A DNA stretch of 64,000 nucleotides, from contig NZ_WKCB01000008.1 of NCBI RefSeq assembly GCF_021606685.1, positions 54,141-118,140 on the forward strand, given 5' to 3'. A model generated the notes under the pieces. That model was not told the DNA's origin and made no database searches. It was given only the letters and a program-made list of their open reading frames with translations. Below are positions 50,117-59,236 of the stretch, piece after piece. The DNA comes from Pseudomonas syringae (lineage in GTDB: Bacteria > Pseudomonadota > Gammaproteobacteria > Pseudomonadales > Pseudomonadaceae). The translations under genes and the position numbers were made by a program. Numbering within the stretch: the first letter of the stretch is position 1; every line of letters starts with the position of its first letter.

Positions 50117-51556
50117 TTAGAGAATCGGTGAAATAAGCCGCGCCACCCGCATGCCCAGCTGCTGCAGGCGGCGGGTTTCGCGGCTTTCTTCCTGGCTGAC
50201 TTCATGGGCCAGGGCAAAGTCGTCCAGCAGCATGTGCTCGACTTGTTTGGCGAACGCTTCGTCGACGGTGAGCAACATCACTTCAAAATTCAGCCGGAAC
50301 GAACGGTTGTCCATGTTCGCACTGCCAATCGCGCTGATTTCGCTGTCCACCAGCACCACCTTCTGATGCAGAAAGCCCGGCGTGTAGCGGAACACTCGCA
50401 CGCCAGCGCGTACCGCTTCAATCGCGTAAAGGCTGGAGGCGGCGTAGACGATACGGTGGTCGGGCCGTGAGGGCAGCAACAGGCGCACATCGACGCCGCG
50501 CAGCACCGCCAGGCGCAGCGCGGCAAACACGGCTTCGTCGGGGATGAAATACGGGCTGGTGATCCACACGCGCTCGGTCGCCGCATGGATGGCCTCGACG
50601 AAAAACAGCGAGCAGGTTTCATACGGATCGGCCGGGCCGCTGGCAAGCAATTGGCAGAGCACACCGTCTTCGGGGTAGGCGTCCGGCAAGATCAGCGGCG
50701 GCAACTCGCGTGCGGCCCAGAACCAATCTTCGGCGAACGATTCCTGCAGGCACGCCACGACTGGGCCGGTGACTTGCACGTGGGTATCGCGCCACGGCGC
50801 CAGTGGCGGTTTTTTGCCCAGGTATTCATCGCCGACGTTATGCCCGCCGACGAACCCGGTCAGGCCGTCCACCACCACGATCTTGCGATGGTTGCGGAAG
50901 TTGACCTGGAAGCGATTGAGCCAGCCGCTGCGGGTGGCGAATGCCTTGACCTGCACCCCGGCGTCGCGCAGCGACTGGACGTAGCGATGGGGCAGGGCGT
51001 GGCTGCCGATGCGGTCGTAGAGCACGTAGATGCTTACGCCTTGTGCAGCCTTTTCCTTCAGCAAAGCATGTAGCTGTCTGCCAAGCTCATCGTCATGGAT
51101 GATGAAAAACTGGAACAGCACGGCGGTCTTCGCGTTGCGAATGGCCTCGAAGATTGCGCTGAAGGTGGCATCGCCATTGATCAGCAGCTGCACTTCATTG
51201 TTGGCCAGGCATGGCATGCGGCCCAGCTTGGGCATGGCGCGCAGGGACGCATAGGCGCTGGAGTTGCGCGCGGCCAGGGCCTCCTCGACCCACGGGCGCC
51301 AGTTCAGCTCGGTGATGGCGGTGTGCATTTCCTGGTTGGCCTGACGCCGCGCCTGGATATACGCGTCGAAGGTACTGCGGCCGAAAATCAGGTAGGGGAT
51401 CAGCGTGAGGTAGGGCATGAACATCAGCGACAGGGCCCAGGCGATCGAGCCTTGGGCGGTCCTGACGGTCAGCACCGCGTGGATCGCGGCGAGGGTTCCG
51501 AGAAAGTGCAACGTGGCAATGAAGTAGGCGAGCAGGTGCGGGCCAAAAAAATCCAT
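50117..51556 (-). CDS. cls: Cardiolipin synthase A
   Basis: Condenses two phosphatidylglycerols to cardiolipin at the inner membrane. 479 residues from ATG 51556 ([15 protein letters not shown]), the usual length. Two N-terminal membrane helices (about 5-60) are followed by two phospholipase-D HKD motifs, [19 protein letters not shown] and [20 protein letters not shown], and the family end [14 protein letters not shown]. In-frame ATGs at 51565 and 51577 add a few residues. Neighbouring cfa and the ynb-like operon make this stretch rich in phospholipid genes. Confidence 0.96.
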   Translation of the reverse strand: MDFFGPHLLAYFIATLHFLGTLAAIHAVLTVRTAQGSIAWALSLMFMPYLTLIPYLIFGRSTFDAYIQARRQANQEMHTAITELNWRPWVEEALAARNSSAYASLRAMPKLGRMPCLANNEVQLLINGDATFSAIFEAIRNAKTAVLFQFFIIHDDELGRQLHALLKEKAAQGVSIYVLYDRIGSHALPHRYVQSLRDAGVQVKAFATRSGWLNRFQVNFRNHRKIVVVDGLTGFVGGHNVGDEYLGKKPPLAPWRDTHVQVTGPVVACLQESFAEDWFWAARELPPLILPDAYPEDGVLCQLLASGPADPYETCSLFFVEAIHAATERVWITSPYFIPDEAVFAALRLAVLRGVDVRLLLPSRPDHRIVYAASSLYAIEAVRAGVRVFRYTPGFLHQKVVLVDSEISAIGSANMDNRSFRLNFEVMLLTVDEAFAKQVEHMLLDDFALAHEVSQEESRETRRLQQLGMRVARLISPIL

Positions 51557-51686
51557 GAACGACATCACTCCAGACAATCCAGTGCCTAACAGACCATGAA
51601 CGGCTACGAATGTCGCTATTTTATTTGCCGTGCAACACTGGCGCTTTCGCGACGTCTAACGCCCACAATTACCCAGGAGTTACCCG

Positions 51687-52208
51687 ATGAATGCTCGTCT
51701 GCTTGGTTTAGCCATGGTTATTGGTTTGTCGCTGCCGGTGGCCGCACAGGCGCAGATGCTGGCGCCGGGCTTGTGGGAATTGACCACCAGCAATATGAAA
51801 GTTGATAACCAGGACCTGCCGGACCTGTCGCTGATCCTCGGTCAGCTCAAGCAACAGATGACCCCGGAACAGCGCGCGATGCTGGAAAAACAAGGCATCA
51901 CCATGGCCGGTAAAGGCGTACAGGTATGCCTTACGCCGGCCCAGGTGGCCTCTGACTCGATCCCCCTGACCGACCCGCAATCGGGCTGCAAACAGGAAGT
52001 GACCGACAAGACCGGCAACCAGTGGAAATTCCGTTTCAGCTGTCCGAAAGCCCAGGGCACTGGCGTGGCGACTTTCCAAAGCCAGAAGGAATTCACCACC
52101 ACCGTCAACGGCACCTTCAATGCCACCGGTGTCCAGCAGAAGGGCAGCCTGGACAGCCACGCGCAATGGCTGGGTACCGACTGCGGAACGGTCAAACCAC
52201 GCGCTTAA
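51687..52208 (+). CDS. Secreted DUF3617 protein
   Basis: 173 residues with a clear signal peptide (MNARLLGLAMVIGLSLPVAA, cleavage near AQA). The mature part has the DUF3617 pattern: PGLWELTTSNM, a cysteine in VCLTPAQ, GCKQEV, FSC and a late cysteine in GTDCGTVKPRA. Four cysteines suggest two disulfides in the periplasm. Function unknown. It stands alone, reading away from cls, and meets the dihydroorotase gene tail to tail with a 4-base overlap. Confidence 0.85.
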   Translation: MNARLLGLAMVIGLSLPVAAQAQMLAPGLWELTTSNMKVDNQDLPDLSLILGQLKQQMTPEQRAMLEKQGITMAGKGVQVCLTPAQVASDSIPLTDPQSGCKQEVTDKTGNQWKFRFSCPKAQGTGVATFQSQKEFTTTVNGTFNATGVQQKGSLDSHAQWLGTDCGTVKPRA

Positions 52209-53542
52209 CGCAGAAAGTGCAGGGGTAAGCCCTGGCAACTGTCGACCACCTGGCCGTTGTGCCAGGCCAGGTGGCCTGACACCAGCGTGGTGCTGACGCT
52301 GTGACGAAAGCTGCGCTCGGCAAACGGCGTCCAGCCGCAGCGAGCAAGGATCGGCTGGCTGCTGACCGGCTTGCCGGCGGGTTCGGGCTTGATCAACACC
52401 AGGTCGGCCCAATACCCTTCGCGCAGATAACCTCGGTCCGGGATGGCGAACAGGTCAGCGACCCGATGGCTGGTTTTGGCCACCAGGGTGGTCAGGGGCA
52501 GCAGCCCGTCGGCCACCAACTCCAACAACGCCGGCAGCGCGTGCTGCACCAGCGGTAACCCCGACGGCGCTTGACGATACCCCAACTGTTTTTGTGCCCA
52601 GGTATGCGGCGCATGGTCAGTGCCAATCACGTCCAGACGGTCACTCAACAAGGCTGCACGCAGGGCGTCGCGGTCGGCGCGGGTCTTGATCGCCGGGTTG
52701 CATTTGATCTGGTGGCCGAGGCGGTGATAGTCGTGGTCATCAAACAGCAGGTGGTGCACGCAGACTTCGGCGGTGATGCGTTTGTCCGCCAGCGGCTTGT
52801 CTTCGAACAGCTGCAGTTCACGGGCGCTGGTCAAGTGCAGCACATGCAGGCGCGTACCAAAGCGCTTGGCCAACTCCACCGCATAAGACGACGAGCGATA
52901 ACACGCCTCGGCATCCCGGATCAGCGGGTGAGCGACGGCCGGGATCTTGTCGCCGAAGCGTTCGCGCAGGCGCTGTTCGTTGGCCAGGATGCTCGGCGTG
53001 TGTTCGCAGTGGGCCAGCAGGATGGTCGGCACCTCGGCGAACAGGCGTTCCAGAATGCGCGGGTCATCCACCAGCATATTGCCGGTGGAGGCACCCATGA
53101 ACACTTTGACCCCGGCCACTTCGCACGGGTCGAGGGCGGCGACGGTGTCGAGGTTGTCGTTGCTCACCCCAAAGTGAAAGCCGTAGTTGGCCACTGAGTG
53201 CAAAGCGGCGCGGCGCTTTTTATCGGCCAGCGCTTCCAGGTTCAGGGTGGCCGGCTGGGTGTTGGGCATGTCCATGAAACTGGTGATGCCGCCTGCCACT
53301 GCAGCCCGGGATTCGCTGTAGAAGCTGCCCTTGTCCGGCGCGCCGGGCTCGCGAAAGTGCACTTGGTCATCGATCATGCCGGGCAGCAACCACTGGCCCT
53401 GCGCGTCGATGGCCACGGGCGCGTTGCAGCCTTCGATGCTGCTGGCGATCTTCTCGATACGGCCATTGCCGATGAGCACATCGGCGTCGAATTCCTGGCC
53501 TTCATTCACCAGGCGGGCATTGCGGATCAGCAGGCGGCTCAT
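52205..53542 (-). CDS. pyrQ: Dihydroorotase-like amidohydrolase of the zinc-starvation operon (PyrQ-like)
   Basis: 445 residues, COG0044. The metal-site motif reads DDQVHFREPG (residues 58-67), so the first His of the usual H-x-H is Gln60, while His62 and Arg64 remain. Further ligand candidates are Lys in VAGVKVFMGAS, HCEH, LHLTS and GTDHAPH. Last gene of a six-gene leftward operon behind a Zur box. It is likely a paralogue that keeps pyrimidine synthesis running when zinc is scarce, as proposed for P. aeruginosa PA5541. A related hydantoinase activity cannot be excluded. Confidence 0.88.
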   Translation of the reverse strand: MSRLLIRNARLVNEGQEFDADVLIGNGRIEKIASSIEGCNAPVAIDAQGQWLLPGMIDDQVHFREPGAPDKGSFYSESRAAVAGGITSFMDMPNTQPATLNLEALADKKRRAALHSVANYGFHFGVSNDNLDTVAALDPCEVAGVKVFMGASTGNMLVDDPRILERLFAEVPTILLAHCEHTPSILANEQRLRERFGDKIPAVAHPLIRDAEACYRSSSYAVELAKRFGTRLHVLHLTSARELQLFEDKPLADKRITAEVCVHHLLFDDHDYHRLGHQIKCNPAIKTRADRDALRAALLSDRLDVIGTDHAPHTWAQKQLGYRQAPSGLPLVQHALPALLELVADGLLPLTTLVAKTSHRVADLFAIPDRGYLREGYWADLVLIKPEPAGKPVSSQPILARCGWTPFAERSFRHSVSTTLVSGHLAWHNGQVVDSCQGLPLHFLR

Positions 53543-53545
53543 GGT

Positions 53546-54106
53546 TCAGAACTCGTTTTGCAGGGCTTTGTAGCCGCGCACCAGGTCGACGTTGGTGCGG
53601 GCCACGTCTTCAGAAAATTCCGAGGCGCTGACGCTCACCGGCGGGAATTGCGACAGGTCGGTATTCGGCCCGATGCGGGTGGTGGAGGGCACGTAGAAGG
53701 CGGCGGGCAAGTCGCGGCCGTCGACCACCGAGTTGTGACGCACCACGCAGCCGTCGCCCACGGCGCAGTTGAACAGCACGCTGTTAAAGCCTATGAACAC
53801 GCGGTCGCCAACCGTGCAGGGGCCGTGGACGATGGAGCGATGCGCGATCGAAGTGAACTCGCCAATGGTCACTGCCGCGCCGGACTTGGAGTGGATAACC
53901 ACGCCGTCCTGGATGTTCGAATTGGCGCCAATGGTGATCGGGTCCATGGCGCCGCTGGCGTCGACTTCATCCGCGCGGATCACGGCGTAGGGGCCGACGA
54001 ACACGTTCTCGCCGATGATGACCTTGCCGCAGATGATCGCGGTTTTGTCGACGTAGGCCGATTCGGCAATGACCGGCAGATCGCCGGAAGGGTTCTTGCG
54101 GATCAT
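53546..54106 (-). CDS. Gamma-class carbonic anhydrase-like protein
   Basis: 186 residues folding as a left-handed beta-helix of hexapeptide repeats (IICGKVIIGENVFVGPYAVI and similar). The three metal-ligand histidines of the gamma class are at 72, 89 and 94 (VIHSK, IAHRS, VHGP). Gamma-carbonic anhydrases can use Fe or Co, so this copy may replace zinc-only beta-type enzymes. It overlaps the upstream binding-protein gene by 4 bases and pyrQ follows after 3 bases. Confidence 0.88.
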   Translation of the reverse strand: MIRKNPSGDLPVIAESAYVDKTAIICGKVIIGENVFVGPYAVIRADEVDASGAMDPITIGANSNIQDGVVIHSKSGAAVTIGEFTSIAHRSIVHGPCTVGDRVFIGFNSVLFNCAVGDGCVVRHNSVVDGRDLPAAFYVPSTTRIGPNTDLSQFPPVSVSASEFSEDVARTNVDLVRGYKALQNEF

Positions 54107-54981
54107 GGTTGGCTCAGTGCAGCGCAGAGGGTGTTGAGGTTGTATTCGAACAGCCCGGTGAAGGTGCTGGCCGGGCCTTCTGCGGCGAGGGCGTCGGAGT
54201 ACAGCGTGCCGCCGATCTGCGCGCCGCTTTCATCCGCGATCTGCTTGAGCAGGCGCGAGTCCTTGATGTTCTCCATGAACACGGCCTTGACCTTGTCTTT
54301 GCGAATCTGGGTGATCAGCGCAGCGACTTCGGCGGCGGACGGTTCACGCTCGGTCGACAAGCCTTGGGGGGCGAGGAACTGAATGCCATAGGCCTGGCCC
54401 AGGTAACCGAAAGCGTCATGGGAGGTGACGATGCGGCGGTTGCCCGGTGGCAGGGCGCCGAACCGGGCCTTGGCTTGGGCGAGCAGCCGGTAGATCTCCT
54501 TGAGGTAGGCCTGGCTGGTGCGCAGGTAGTCGGCCTTGTTGGCCGGGTCGGCGGCGATCAGGGCCTTGGTGATGTTGTTGACGTAGATTTCGGCGTTGGC
54601 CAGGTTATGCCAGGCGTGTGGGTCGGGGATGGTTTCGCCGTCTTCCTCCATGGTGTGGGAAATCACGCCTTTGCTGGCGGTGACCACGGTGGCCTTGGTT
54701 TCGGTGCTGCTGACCAGGCGGTCCAGCCAGGGCTCGAAGCCAAGGCCGTTCTTGATGATCAGCTTGGCCTTGAGCAGCGCCTTGGCGTCGTCGGGGGTTG
54801 GCTCGTAGGTGTGCGCATCGGCATCGGGGCCGACCATGTTGCTGATCTGGATGTGATCACCGCCGATCTGGTGGGTGATGTCATCGAGAATACTGAAGCT
54901 GGTAACCACTTGGAGTTTGTCGGCGGCCTGAGCCGTCGATAAGCACAGGACGAGACTGAACAGCACGAGTAGAGCGCGCAT
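54103..54981 (-). CDS. Zinc/manganese ABC transporter substrate-binding protein (ZnuA-like)
   Basis: 292 residues from ATG 54981, which has a GAGG box; an ATG at 54996 overlapping the permease stop is possible. Signal peptide about 1-20 (STAQA-ADKLQ). A cluster A-1 metal-binding protein: candidate ligands are His in GPDADAHTYEPTP, His in PDPHAWHNL, His in TSHDAFGYLG and a late Asp (YSDAL). The His-rich loop of classic ZnuA is replaced by a short acidic loop (HTMEEDGETIPDPH). With the permease and ATPase upstream, it forms a complete, probably second, zinc importer. Confidence 0.9.
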   Translation of the reverse strand: MRALLVLFSLVLCLSTAQAADKLQVVTSFSILDDITHQIGGDHIQISNMVGPDADAHTYEPTPDDAKALLKAKLIIKNGLGFEPWLDRLVSSTETKATVVTASKGVISHTMEEDGETIPDPHAWHNLANAEIYVNNITKALIAADPANKADYLRTSQAYLKEIYRLLAQAKARFGALPPGNRRIVTSHDAFGYLGQAYGIQFLAPQGLSTEREPSAAEVAALITQIRKDKVKAVFMENIKDSRLLKQIADESGAQIGGTLYSDALAAEGPASTFTGLFEYNLNTLCAALSQP

Positions 54982-54992
54982 CGGGAAACACC

Positions 54993-55859
54993 TCATTGGG
55001 ATGTAAGCAAGGGCGCACGGCGCAGCAAGCCGTGCACCGGACCAAAGACCACGGACAACAGGTACCCAGCCCCGGCCACCAGCACAATCGCCGGGCCGCT
55101 GGGCAGTGAGTAGTAGAACGAGAGCAACAAGCCCAGCCACACCGACAGGCATCCCAGCACCGCCGATATTGCGATCAACACCGGCAGGCGCCGGCTCCAG
55201 AAACGTGAAGCAATGGCCGGCAACATCATCATGCCTACCACCATCAAGGCGCCGATGGCCTGGAAGCCGATCACCAGGTTCAGCACCACTAGGGTCAAAA
55301 ACAGCCCGTGGGCCAGTGGGCCGAGGCGGCTGACGGTCTGCAGGAACAACGGGTCGAGGGTGTCCAGCAGCAACGGTTTGTAGATCAGCCCCATTGCAAT
55401 CAGGCTGAAGCCGCTGACCCAGAGCATGCCGGTCAGGGTGGTTTCATCGACCGCCAGCGCCGAGCCGAAGAGCAGGTGCAGCAGGTCCAGGCGCTTGCCG
55501 GCAATGCCGAGGATCAGCACACCGGCAGCCAGGGAGATCGGGTAGATGGCGGCCAGGCTCGCGTCTTCGCGCAGGCCGGTGCGGCGAGTGATCCATGCCG
55601 ACAAACCGGCCATGCTCAGCCCGGCGCCGAGGCCGCCGATGGTCAATGCGGGCAGGCTGAGCCCGGCGAACCAGAAGCCCAGGGCGGCGCCGGGCAGGAT
55701 GCCATGGGCCACGGCGTCACCAATCAGGCTCATGCGGCGCAGGATCAGAAACACCCCCAGCGGCGCGGTACTGCAGGCAAGCACCAGCCCGCCGATCAGG
55801 GCGCGGCGCATGAACACAAAGTCGCAAAAAGGCATCCACAGGTGTGCGGCGAAGTGCAT
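54993..55859 (-). CDS. Zinc/manganese ABC transporter permease (ZnuB-like)
   Basis: 288 residues from ATG 55859 (MHFAAHLWMPFCDFVFMRR). Eight or nine hydrophobic helices and the family-conserved LRRMSLIGDAVAHGILPGAALGF, here split as LRRMSLIGDAVAHG and ILPGAALGF. The start overlaps the ATPase stop by one base (TGATG). Forms the membrane channel of the importer with the ATPase at 55859-56527 and the binding protein at 54103-54981. Confidence 0.92.
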   Translation of the reverse strand: MHFAAHLWMPFCDFVFMRRALIGGLVLACSTAPLGVFLILRRMSLIGDAVAHGILPGAALGFWFAGLSLPALTIGGLGAGLSMAGLSAWITRRTGLREDASLAAIYPISLAAGVLILGIAGKRLDLLHLLFGSALAVDETTLTGMLWVSGFSLIAMGLIYKPLLLDTLDPLFLQTVSRLGPLAHGLFLTLVVLNLVIGFQAIGALMVVGMMMLPAIASRFWSRRLPVLIAISAVLGCLSVWLGLLLSFYYSLPSGPAIVLVAGAGYLLSVVFGPVHGLLRRAPLLTSQ

Positions 55860-56527
55860 CAGGCCACCTGCATCTGAGGTTGCGGGCGGATCAGTTCTTT
55901 GCTCGCGCCGAACACGCAACCTGTGCTTTTGACCTGCAGCACTTGCGGGGTGTGGTGGCGCACGGAGGCGAGGTCATGACACACCACCACCAGCGTACGG
56001 CCTTCATCGTGCCAGGCGTGGATGTGTTTCCAGCACAGCGCCTGGCCATCTTCGTCGAGCGCGGCATGCGGTTCGTCGAGCAGCAACACTGGCGAATCGG
56101 CCAGGCTCATGCGGGCGAGCAGGGCGCGTTGCAACTGGCCGCCAGACAAGGCCATCAAGGGGCGTTGTTCCAGGCCACTGAGGCACCAGTCTTCCAGCAC
56201 GGCGTGTAAACGCAGGCTGCGTTGTTGCGGGGTGAGCTGGGTGCCCCAAAAACCGGCAGCCACCAGCTCTTGCAGGCTGATTGGGAATTGGCGATCGAGG
56301 TGCTGCTGCTGGGGCAGGAACGCCAGGCCGCCGCGCCGTGGCACCTGCACGGTGACCTTGCCGGCCAAGGGCTTTTGCAGGCCGGCGATGACTTTGAGCA
56401 GGCTGCTTTTACCGCAGCCGTTGGGGCCGATCACGCCGGTGAGGCTGCCTTGTTCCAGGGTGAAATCGACTGCGGGCGTCAGCGGTTGGCCGGGAGCGCC
56501 CCAGCGCAGGGCGTTGCAGGTGATCAT
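55859..56527 (-). CDS. Zinc/manganese ABC transporter ATP-binding protein (ZnuC-like)
   Basis: 222 residues. Walker A GPNGCGKSS (about 34-42), Q-loop FLPQQ, signature LSGGQLQRALLAR, Walker B VLLLDEPHAALD and H-loop VVCHD are all intact. The start overlaps the folE2 stop by 4 bases (ATGA). It drives the znuBA-like permease and binding protein encoded just downstream. Confidence 0.93.
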   Translation of the reverse strand: MITCNALRWGAPGQPLTPAVDFTLEQGSLTGVIGPNGCGKSSLLKVIAGLQKPLAGKVTVQVPRRGGLAFLPQQQHLDRQFPISLQELVAAGFWGTQLTPQQRSLRLHAVLEDWCLSGLEQRPLMALSGGQLQRALLARMSLADSPVLLLDEPHAALDEDGQALCWKHIHAWHDEGRTLVVVCHDLASVRHHTPQVLQVKSTGCVFGASKELIRPQPQMQVA

Positions 56528-57414
56528 GCAGAGTGTCTCGTCCAGCGGCTTTCAGCCACGGCATCGTGCGCGTGCAGGCTTTCGGCGTGGATCACTTTGA
56601 GGTGGAAGGCTTTGACGGCATCCGAGCGTTTCAAGGCGAGGTTCAGGCGGCGGGCGGCGTCTTCGCAGAACATCAGGTTCTGCCCGTTGGCCAGGGCGAA
56701 GGCTTGTTCGTCCGCACGTTTCACGGCGGTTTGCACGGCGGTGCCGAGGGCGGCTTCGACGTTATCGATCAACGCGGTAAGCGGCAGTTGGTCGCCTTGC
56801 AGCTGGACATGCAACTGCGCGCTGCTGCGTTGGCTATGGGGCGTAGCGACAATGCCATCAGCACTGCCGAGCCAGGTCAGTACGTCTTCATGCTGCAACG
56901 GCGTGTTGGCAAAGTCTTGAAGAAATTGCTGCTGAATCAACTGCCTGGCGAGCGCAGCTGAGCAAGGGCAGGTTGAGGAATAGGTAACGTCAATTTTTAG
57001 TTCCACGTGGAACATCTGATTTTCCAAACGCGCTTCGATGCTCACCGGGTAGCGCTTCCAGCCGGCCAATGGGCTGACCAGCGCCGTGCGTTTGAGCAGC
57101 AAATCGGTGTGGATCCGCAGGTAGGCGTTCTCAGATAAACCTTCATGACTGTCGAGAAAACGCTGCAGTACATTACGCAGAAGTGCGGGCGTAAGGGCCT
57201 GCTGATCGAGCATTTCCAACGCCAGGTACAGGCGTGACATATGGATGCCACGGGCGCTGCCATCGTCAAGGCTGACGCCTGCATCGGCAGTGGCGGTCAG
57301 GTGTTGGCCATCGATAAGGATCGGCAGGGCGATGCCGCACATGCCTACCCAATCGAGTGGCAAGGCTTGGCGTGAAGCCTGCGCGGCGATATCCGGCAGA
57401 GTCAGCGCATTCAT
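56524..57414 (-). CDS. folE2: GTP cyclohydrolase IB (FolE2), zinc-independent
   Basis: Makes dihydroneopterin triphosphate for folate and queuosine without needing zinc, replacing FolE under starvation. 296 residues from ATG 57414 (MNALTLPDIAAQASRQ); ATG 57426 would add four. Family motifs: DWVGMCGIALP, the catalytic-cysteine region YSSTCPCSAALARQL, GIVATPHSQRSSAQL and the end HAHDAVAESRW. First gene of the leftward Zur-controlled operon, with a perfect Zur palindrome 33 bases upstream. A parS-core palindrome is embedded in its FHVEL codons. Confidence 0.95.
   Translation of the reverse strand: MNALTLPDIAAQASRQALPLDWVGMCGIALPILIDGQHLTATADAGVSLDDGSARGIHMSRLYLALEMLDQQALTPALLRNVLQRFLDSHEGLSENAYLRIHTDLLLKRTALVSPLAGWKRYPVSIEARLENQMFHVELKIDVTYSSTCPCSAALARQLIQQQFLQDFANTPLQHEDVLTWLGSADGIVATPHSQRSSAQLHVQLQGDQLPLTALIDNVEAALGTAVQTAVKRADEQAFALANGQNLMFCEDAARRLNLALKRSDAVKAFHLKVIHAESLHAHDAVAESRWTRHSA
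56999..57014. promoter_or_regulatory. parS: Second parS site, inside folE2
   Basis: AGTTCCACGTGGAACA holds the same perfect 14-bp palindrome GTTCCACGTGGAAC as the site at 135-150, differing at one flanking base. It lies about 53 kb from oriC, within the range where pseudomonad parS sites occur. It encodes FHVEL in folE2. Confidence 0.85.
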
Positions 57415-57446
57415 GAGCAGGTCCATCGTTGGAAATAAAAAGACAT

Positions 57447-57459
57447 GTTATATTATAAC
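57447..57459. promoter_or_regulatory. Zur box in the folE2-amiA divergent promoter region
   Basis: GTTATATTATAAC is a perfect odd palindrome matching the gammaproteobacterial Zur core (GTTATA-N-TATAAC), with ATG/CAT flanks giving 18 symmetric-looking bases (57445-57462). It is placed to repress both the folE2 operon (leftward) and amiA (rightward) when zinc is ample. Confidence 0.9.
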
Positions 57460-57542
57460 CATTGAGTCGACGAAGATTTTTCTGCTCCGGCCTTTTCTCA
57501 GTCATGTCGAGTAGGGACGCTCCTCTATTTGCGGTATTTGTC

Positions 57543-58745
57543 ATGCACAGACGTCAGCTCCTTAACCTGCTTCTGGCGAGCCCCCTGTTCACCTTGCCCT
57601 TCACCGCGTCGGCAGCGCAGATCCGCAACGCCCGCCTGTGGCGCTCGGAGGACAAGCTGCGGCTGGTGTTCGACCTCAGCGGGCCGGTGCAATACAAAAC
57701 CTTTTCCCTGAGTGCGCCCGAACGCCTGATCATCGACCTCAGCGGCGCTGGCCTCAGTGGTGATTTTTCTCAGTTGGCTTTGGAGAACAGCGGCATTACG
57801 TCGATACGCTCCGGGCATTTCGGCAAAGGCGATACGAGGATTGTGCTGAACCTGGCCGCGCCGATGCAGCTCAACAGCTTTCTATTGCCGCCTCAGGATG
57901 GCCAAGGCCATCGCCTGGTGCTGGACCTTCGCAGCGTTACTCAGGTGCCTCGCCACATTGCAGCCCAACCCTCACCGCCGGTGGATAAGGCGCATCCCAA
58001 GCGCGACATCATCGTGGTGGTCGACCCCGGCCACGGCGGCAAGGACCCCGGCGCCGTCGGCTCCAAGGGGCAGCGCGAAAAAGACGTGGTGCTGTCCATC
58101 GCCCAACTGCTGGCCAAACGCTTGAAGCGCGAGAAGGGCTTCGACGTGAAGCTGGTGCGCAACGACGACTTCTTTGTGCCGCTGCGCAAGCGCGTGGAAA
58201 TTGCCCACAAGCACAACGCCGACATGTTCATCTCGGTGCACGCCGACGCGGCGCCGCGCATCACCGCGTCGGGCGCTTCGGTGTATGCCTTGTCCGAAGG
58301 CGGCGCCACGTCCGCCACTGCGCGGTTCATGGCGCAACGCGAAAACGGCGCCGACCTGCTGGGCGCTACCAGTTTGCTCAACCTCAAGGACAAGGACCCG
58401 ATGTTGGCCGGGGTGATTCTCGACATGTCGATGAACGCCACCATCGCCTCCAGCCTGCAGCTGGGCAGCTCGATCCTGGGCAGCCTGGAAGGCATCACCT
58501 CCTTGCATCAGAAACGCGTGGAGCAGGCCGGGTTCGCGGTGCTCAAGTCACCGGACGTGCCGTCGATCCTGGTGGAAACCGGGTTTATCTCCAATGCCCG
58601 GGACAGCGCGCGGCTGGTCACGGCGCGGCATCAACAGGCGGTTGCCGATGGCTTGTTCGAGGGCCTGAAAAAATACTTCCAGAAGAACCCGCCAATGAAT
58701 AGCTACATGGCCTGGGTGCAGGAACAGAAAGACGCCCAGGCCTAA
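57543..58745 (+). CDS. amiA: N-acetylmuramoyl-L-alanine amidase, AMIN + Amidase_3 (AmiA-like)
   Basis: 400 residues from ATG 57543 (MHRRQLLNLLLASPLF). The Arg-Arg start resembles a Tat signal (cleavage near residue 24). An AMIN peptidoglycan-binding domain (about 25-130) is followed by the zinc amidase domain. Its ligand motifs are VDPGHGGKDPGA (His), REKDVVL (Glu), ISVHADAA (His) and the catalytic Glu in LVETGF. A duplicate cell-division amidase under Zur may compensate for loss of zinc-loaded AmiC. A frame opening at 57462 overlaps the Zur site and is rejected. Confidence 0.93.
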   Translation: MHRRQLLNLLLASPLFTLPFTASAAQIRNARLWRSEDKLRLVFDLSGPVQYKTFSLSAPERLIIDLSGAGLSGDFSQLALENSGITSIRSGHFGKGDTRIVLNLAAPMQLNSFLLPPQDGQGHRLVLDLRSVTQVPRHIAAQPSPPVDKAHPKRDIIVVVDPGHGGKDPGAVGSKGQREKDVVLSIAQLLAKRLKREKGFDVKLVRNDDFFVPLRKRVEIAHKHNADMFISVHADAAPRITASGASVYALSEGGATSATARFMAQRENGADLLGATSLLNLKDKDPMLAGVILDMSMNATIASSLQLGSSILGSLEGITSLHQKRVEQAGFAVLKSPDVPSILVETGFISNARDSARLVTARHQQAVADGLFEGLKKYFQKNPPMNSYMAWVQEQKDAQA

Positions 58746-59110
58746 CAGCCGGTTATCCGGCTGCAGGTGAACTTGGCGCTGGCGCCCCCCGAGCTGGAGA
58801 ACCGGTTGAGGGTGGTCCAGCCCACGCGCCGTGTGTAGCCGACCCATGCTTCACCATCCGACGCCAACCCGGTGAAGAACGTCAGCTGCCCATAGCGACT
58901 GTTGGTCTGTGCCCAATAGCGTTTGCCGATCACCTCAAACCCCCTCAAATACGTGGTGCTGCCCACCGTCGCCACGCTGTAGGCATTGCCCAACGGATCC
59001 ACGCAGGCCAGCAGGTTGGCGCTGCGCGTGCAGTGGGCCAACGGGCTCGGTGCCTGGGCACAGGCGGGGCCTGCCGCTGCCAATATCAGGGCGCACACCA
59101 GGTATTTCAT
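58742..59110 (-). CDS. Small secreted cysteine-containing protein divergent from dksA2, function unknown
   Basis: 122 residues from ATG 59110 (MKYLVCALILAAAGPA). Signal peptide about 1-18, cleavage near ACA-QAPS. The mature part has four cysteines (AHC, LACVDP, FTC, TGC), enough for two disulfides, and Gly/Ser/Tyr-rich strands (GNAYSVATVGSTTYLRG, AWVGYTRRVG). I do not recognise a family. It meets amiA tail to tail (4-base overlap), and its start is 81 bases from the Zur box it shares with dksA2, so zinc control is likely. Confidence 0.8.
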   Translation of the reverse strand: MKYLVCALILAAAGPACAQAPSPLAHCTRSANLLACVDPLGNAYSVATVGSTTYLRGFEVIGKRYWAQTNSRYGQLTFFTGLASDGEAWVGYTRRVGWTTLNRFSSSGGASAKFTCSRITGC

Positions 59111-59190
59111 AGGGGTTCTCGGGGGGTGGGGGAGGGCCAAGCATTGCGCCCTTCGTCGCGGTGAGCAAGGGGGATTGGCTTATTTGTATT

Positions 59191-59203
59191 GTTATACTAT
59201 AAC
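59191..59203. promoter_or_regulatory. Zur box between the small secreted protein gene and dksA2
   Basis: GTTATACTATAAC is a perfect odd palindrome, differing from the site at 57447 only in its centre base. It is 34 bases before the dksA2 start and 81 bases before the divergent secreted protein gene. Confidence 0.9.
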
Positions 59204-59236
59204 ATAAAACAACAGCCTGACCCGTGAACAGCTTCC

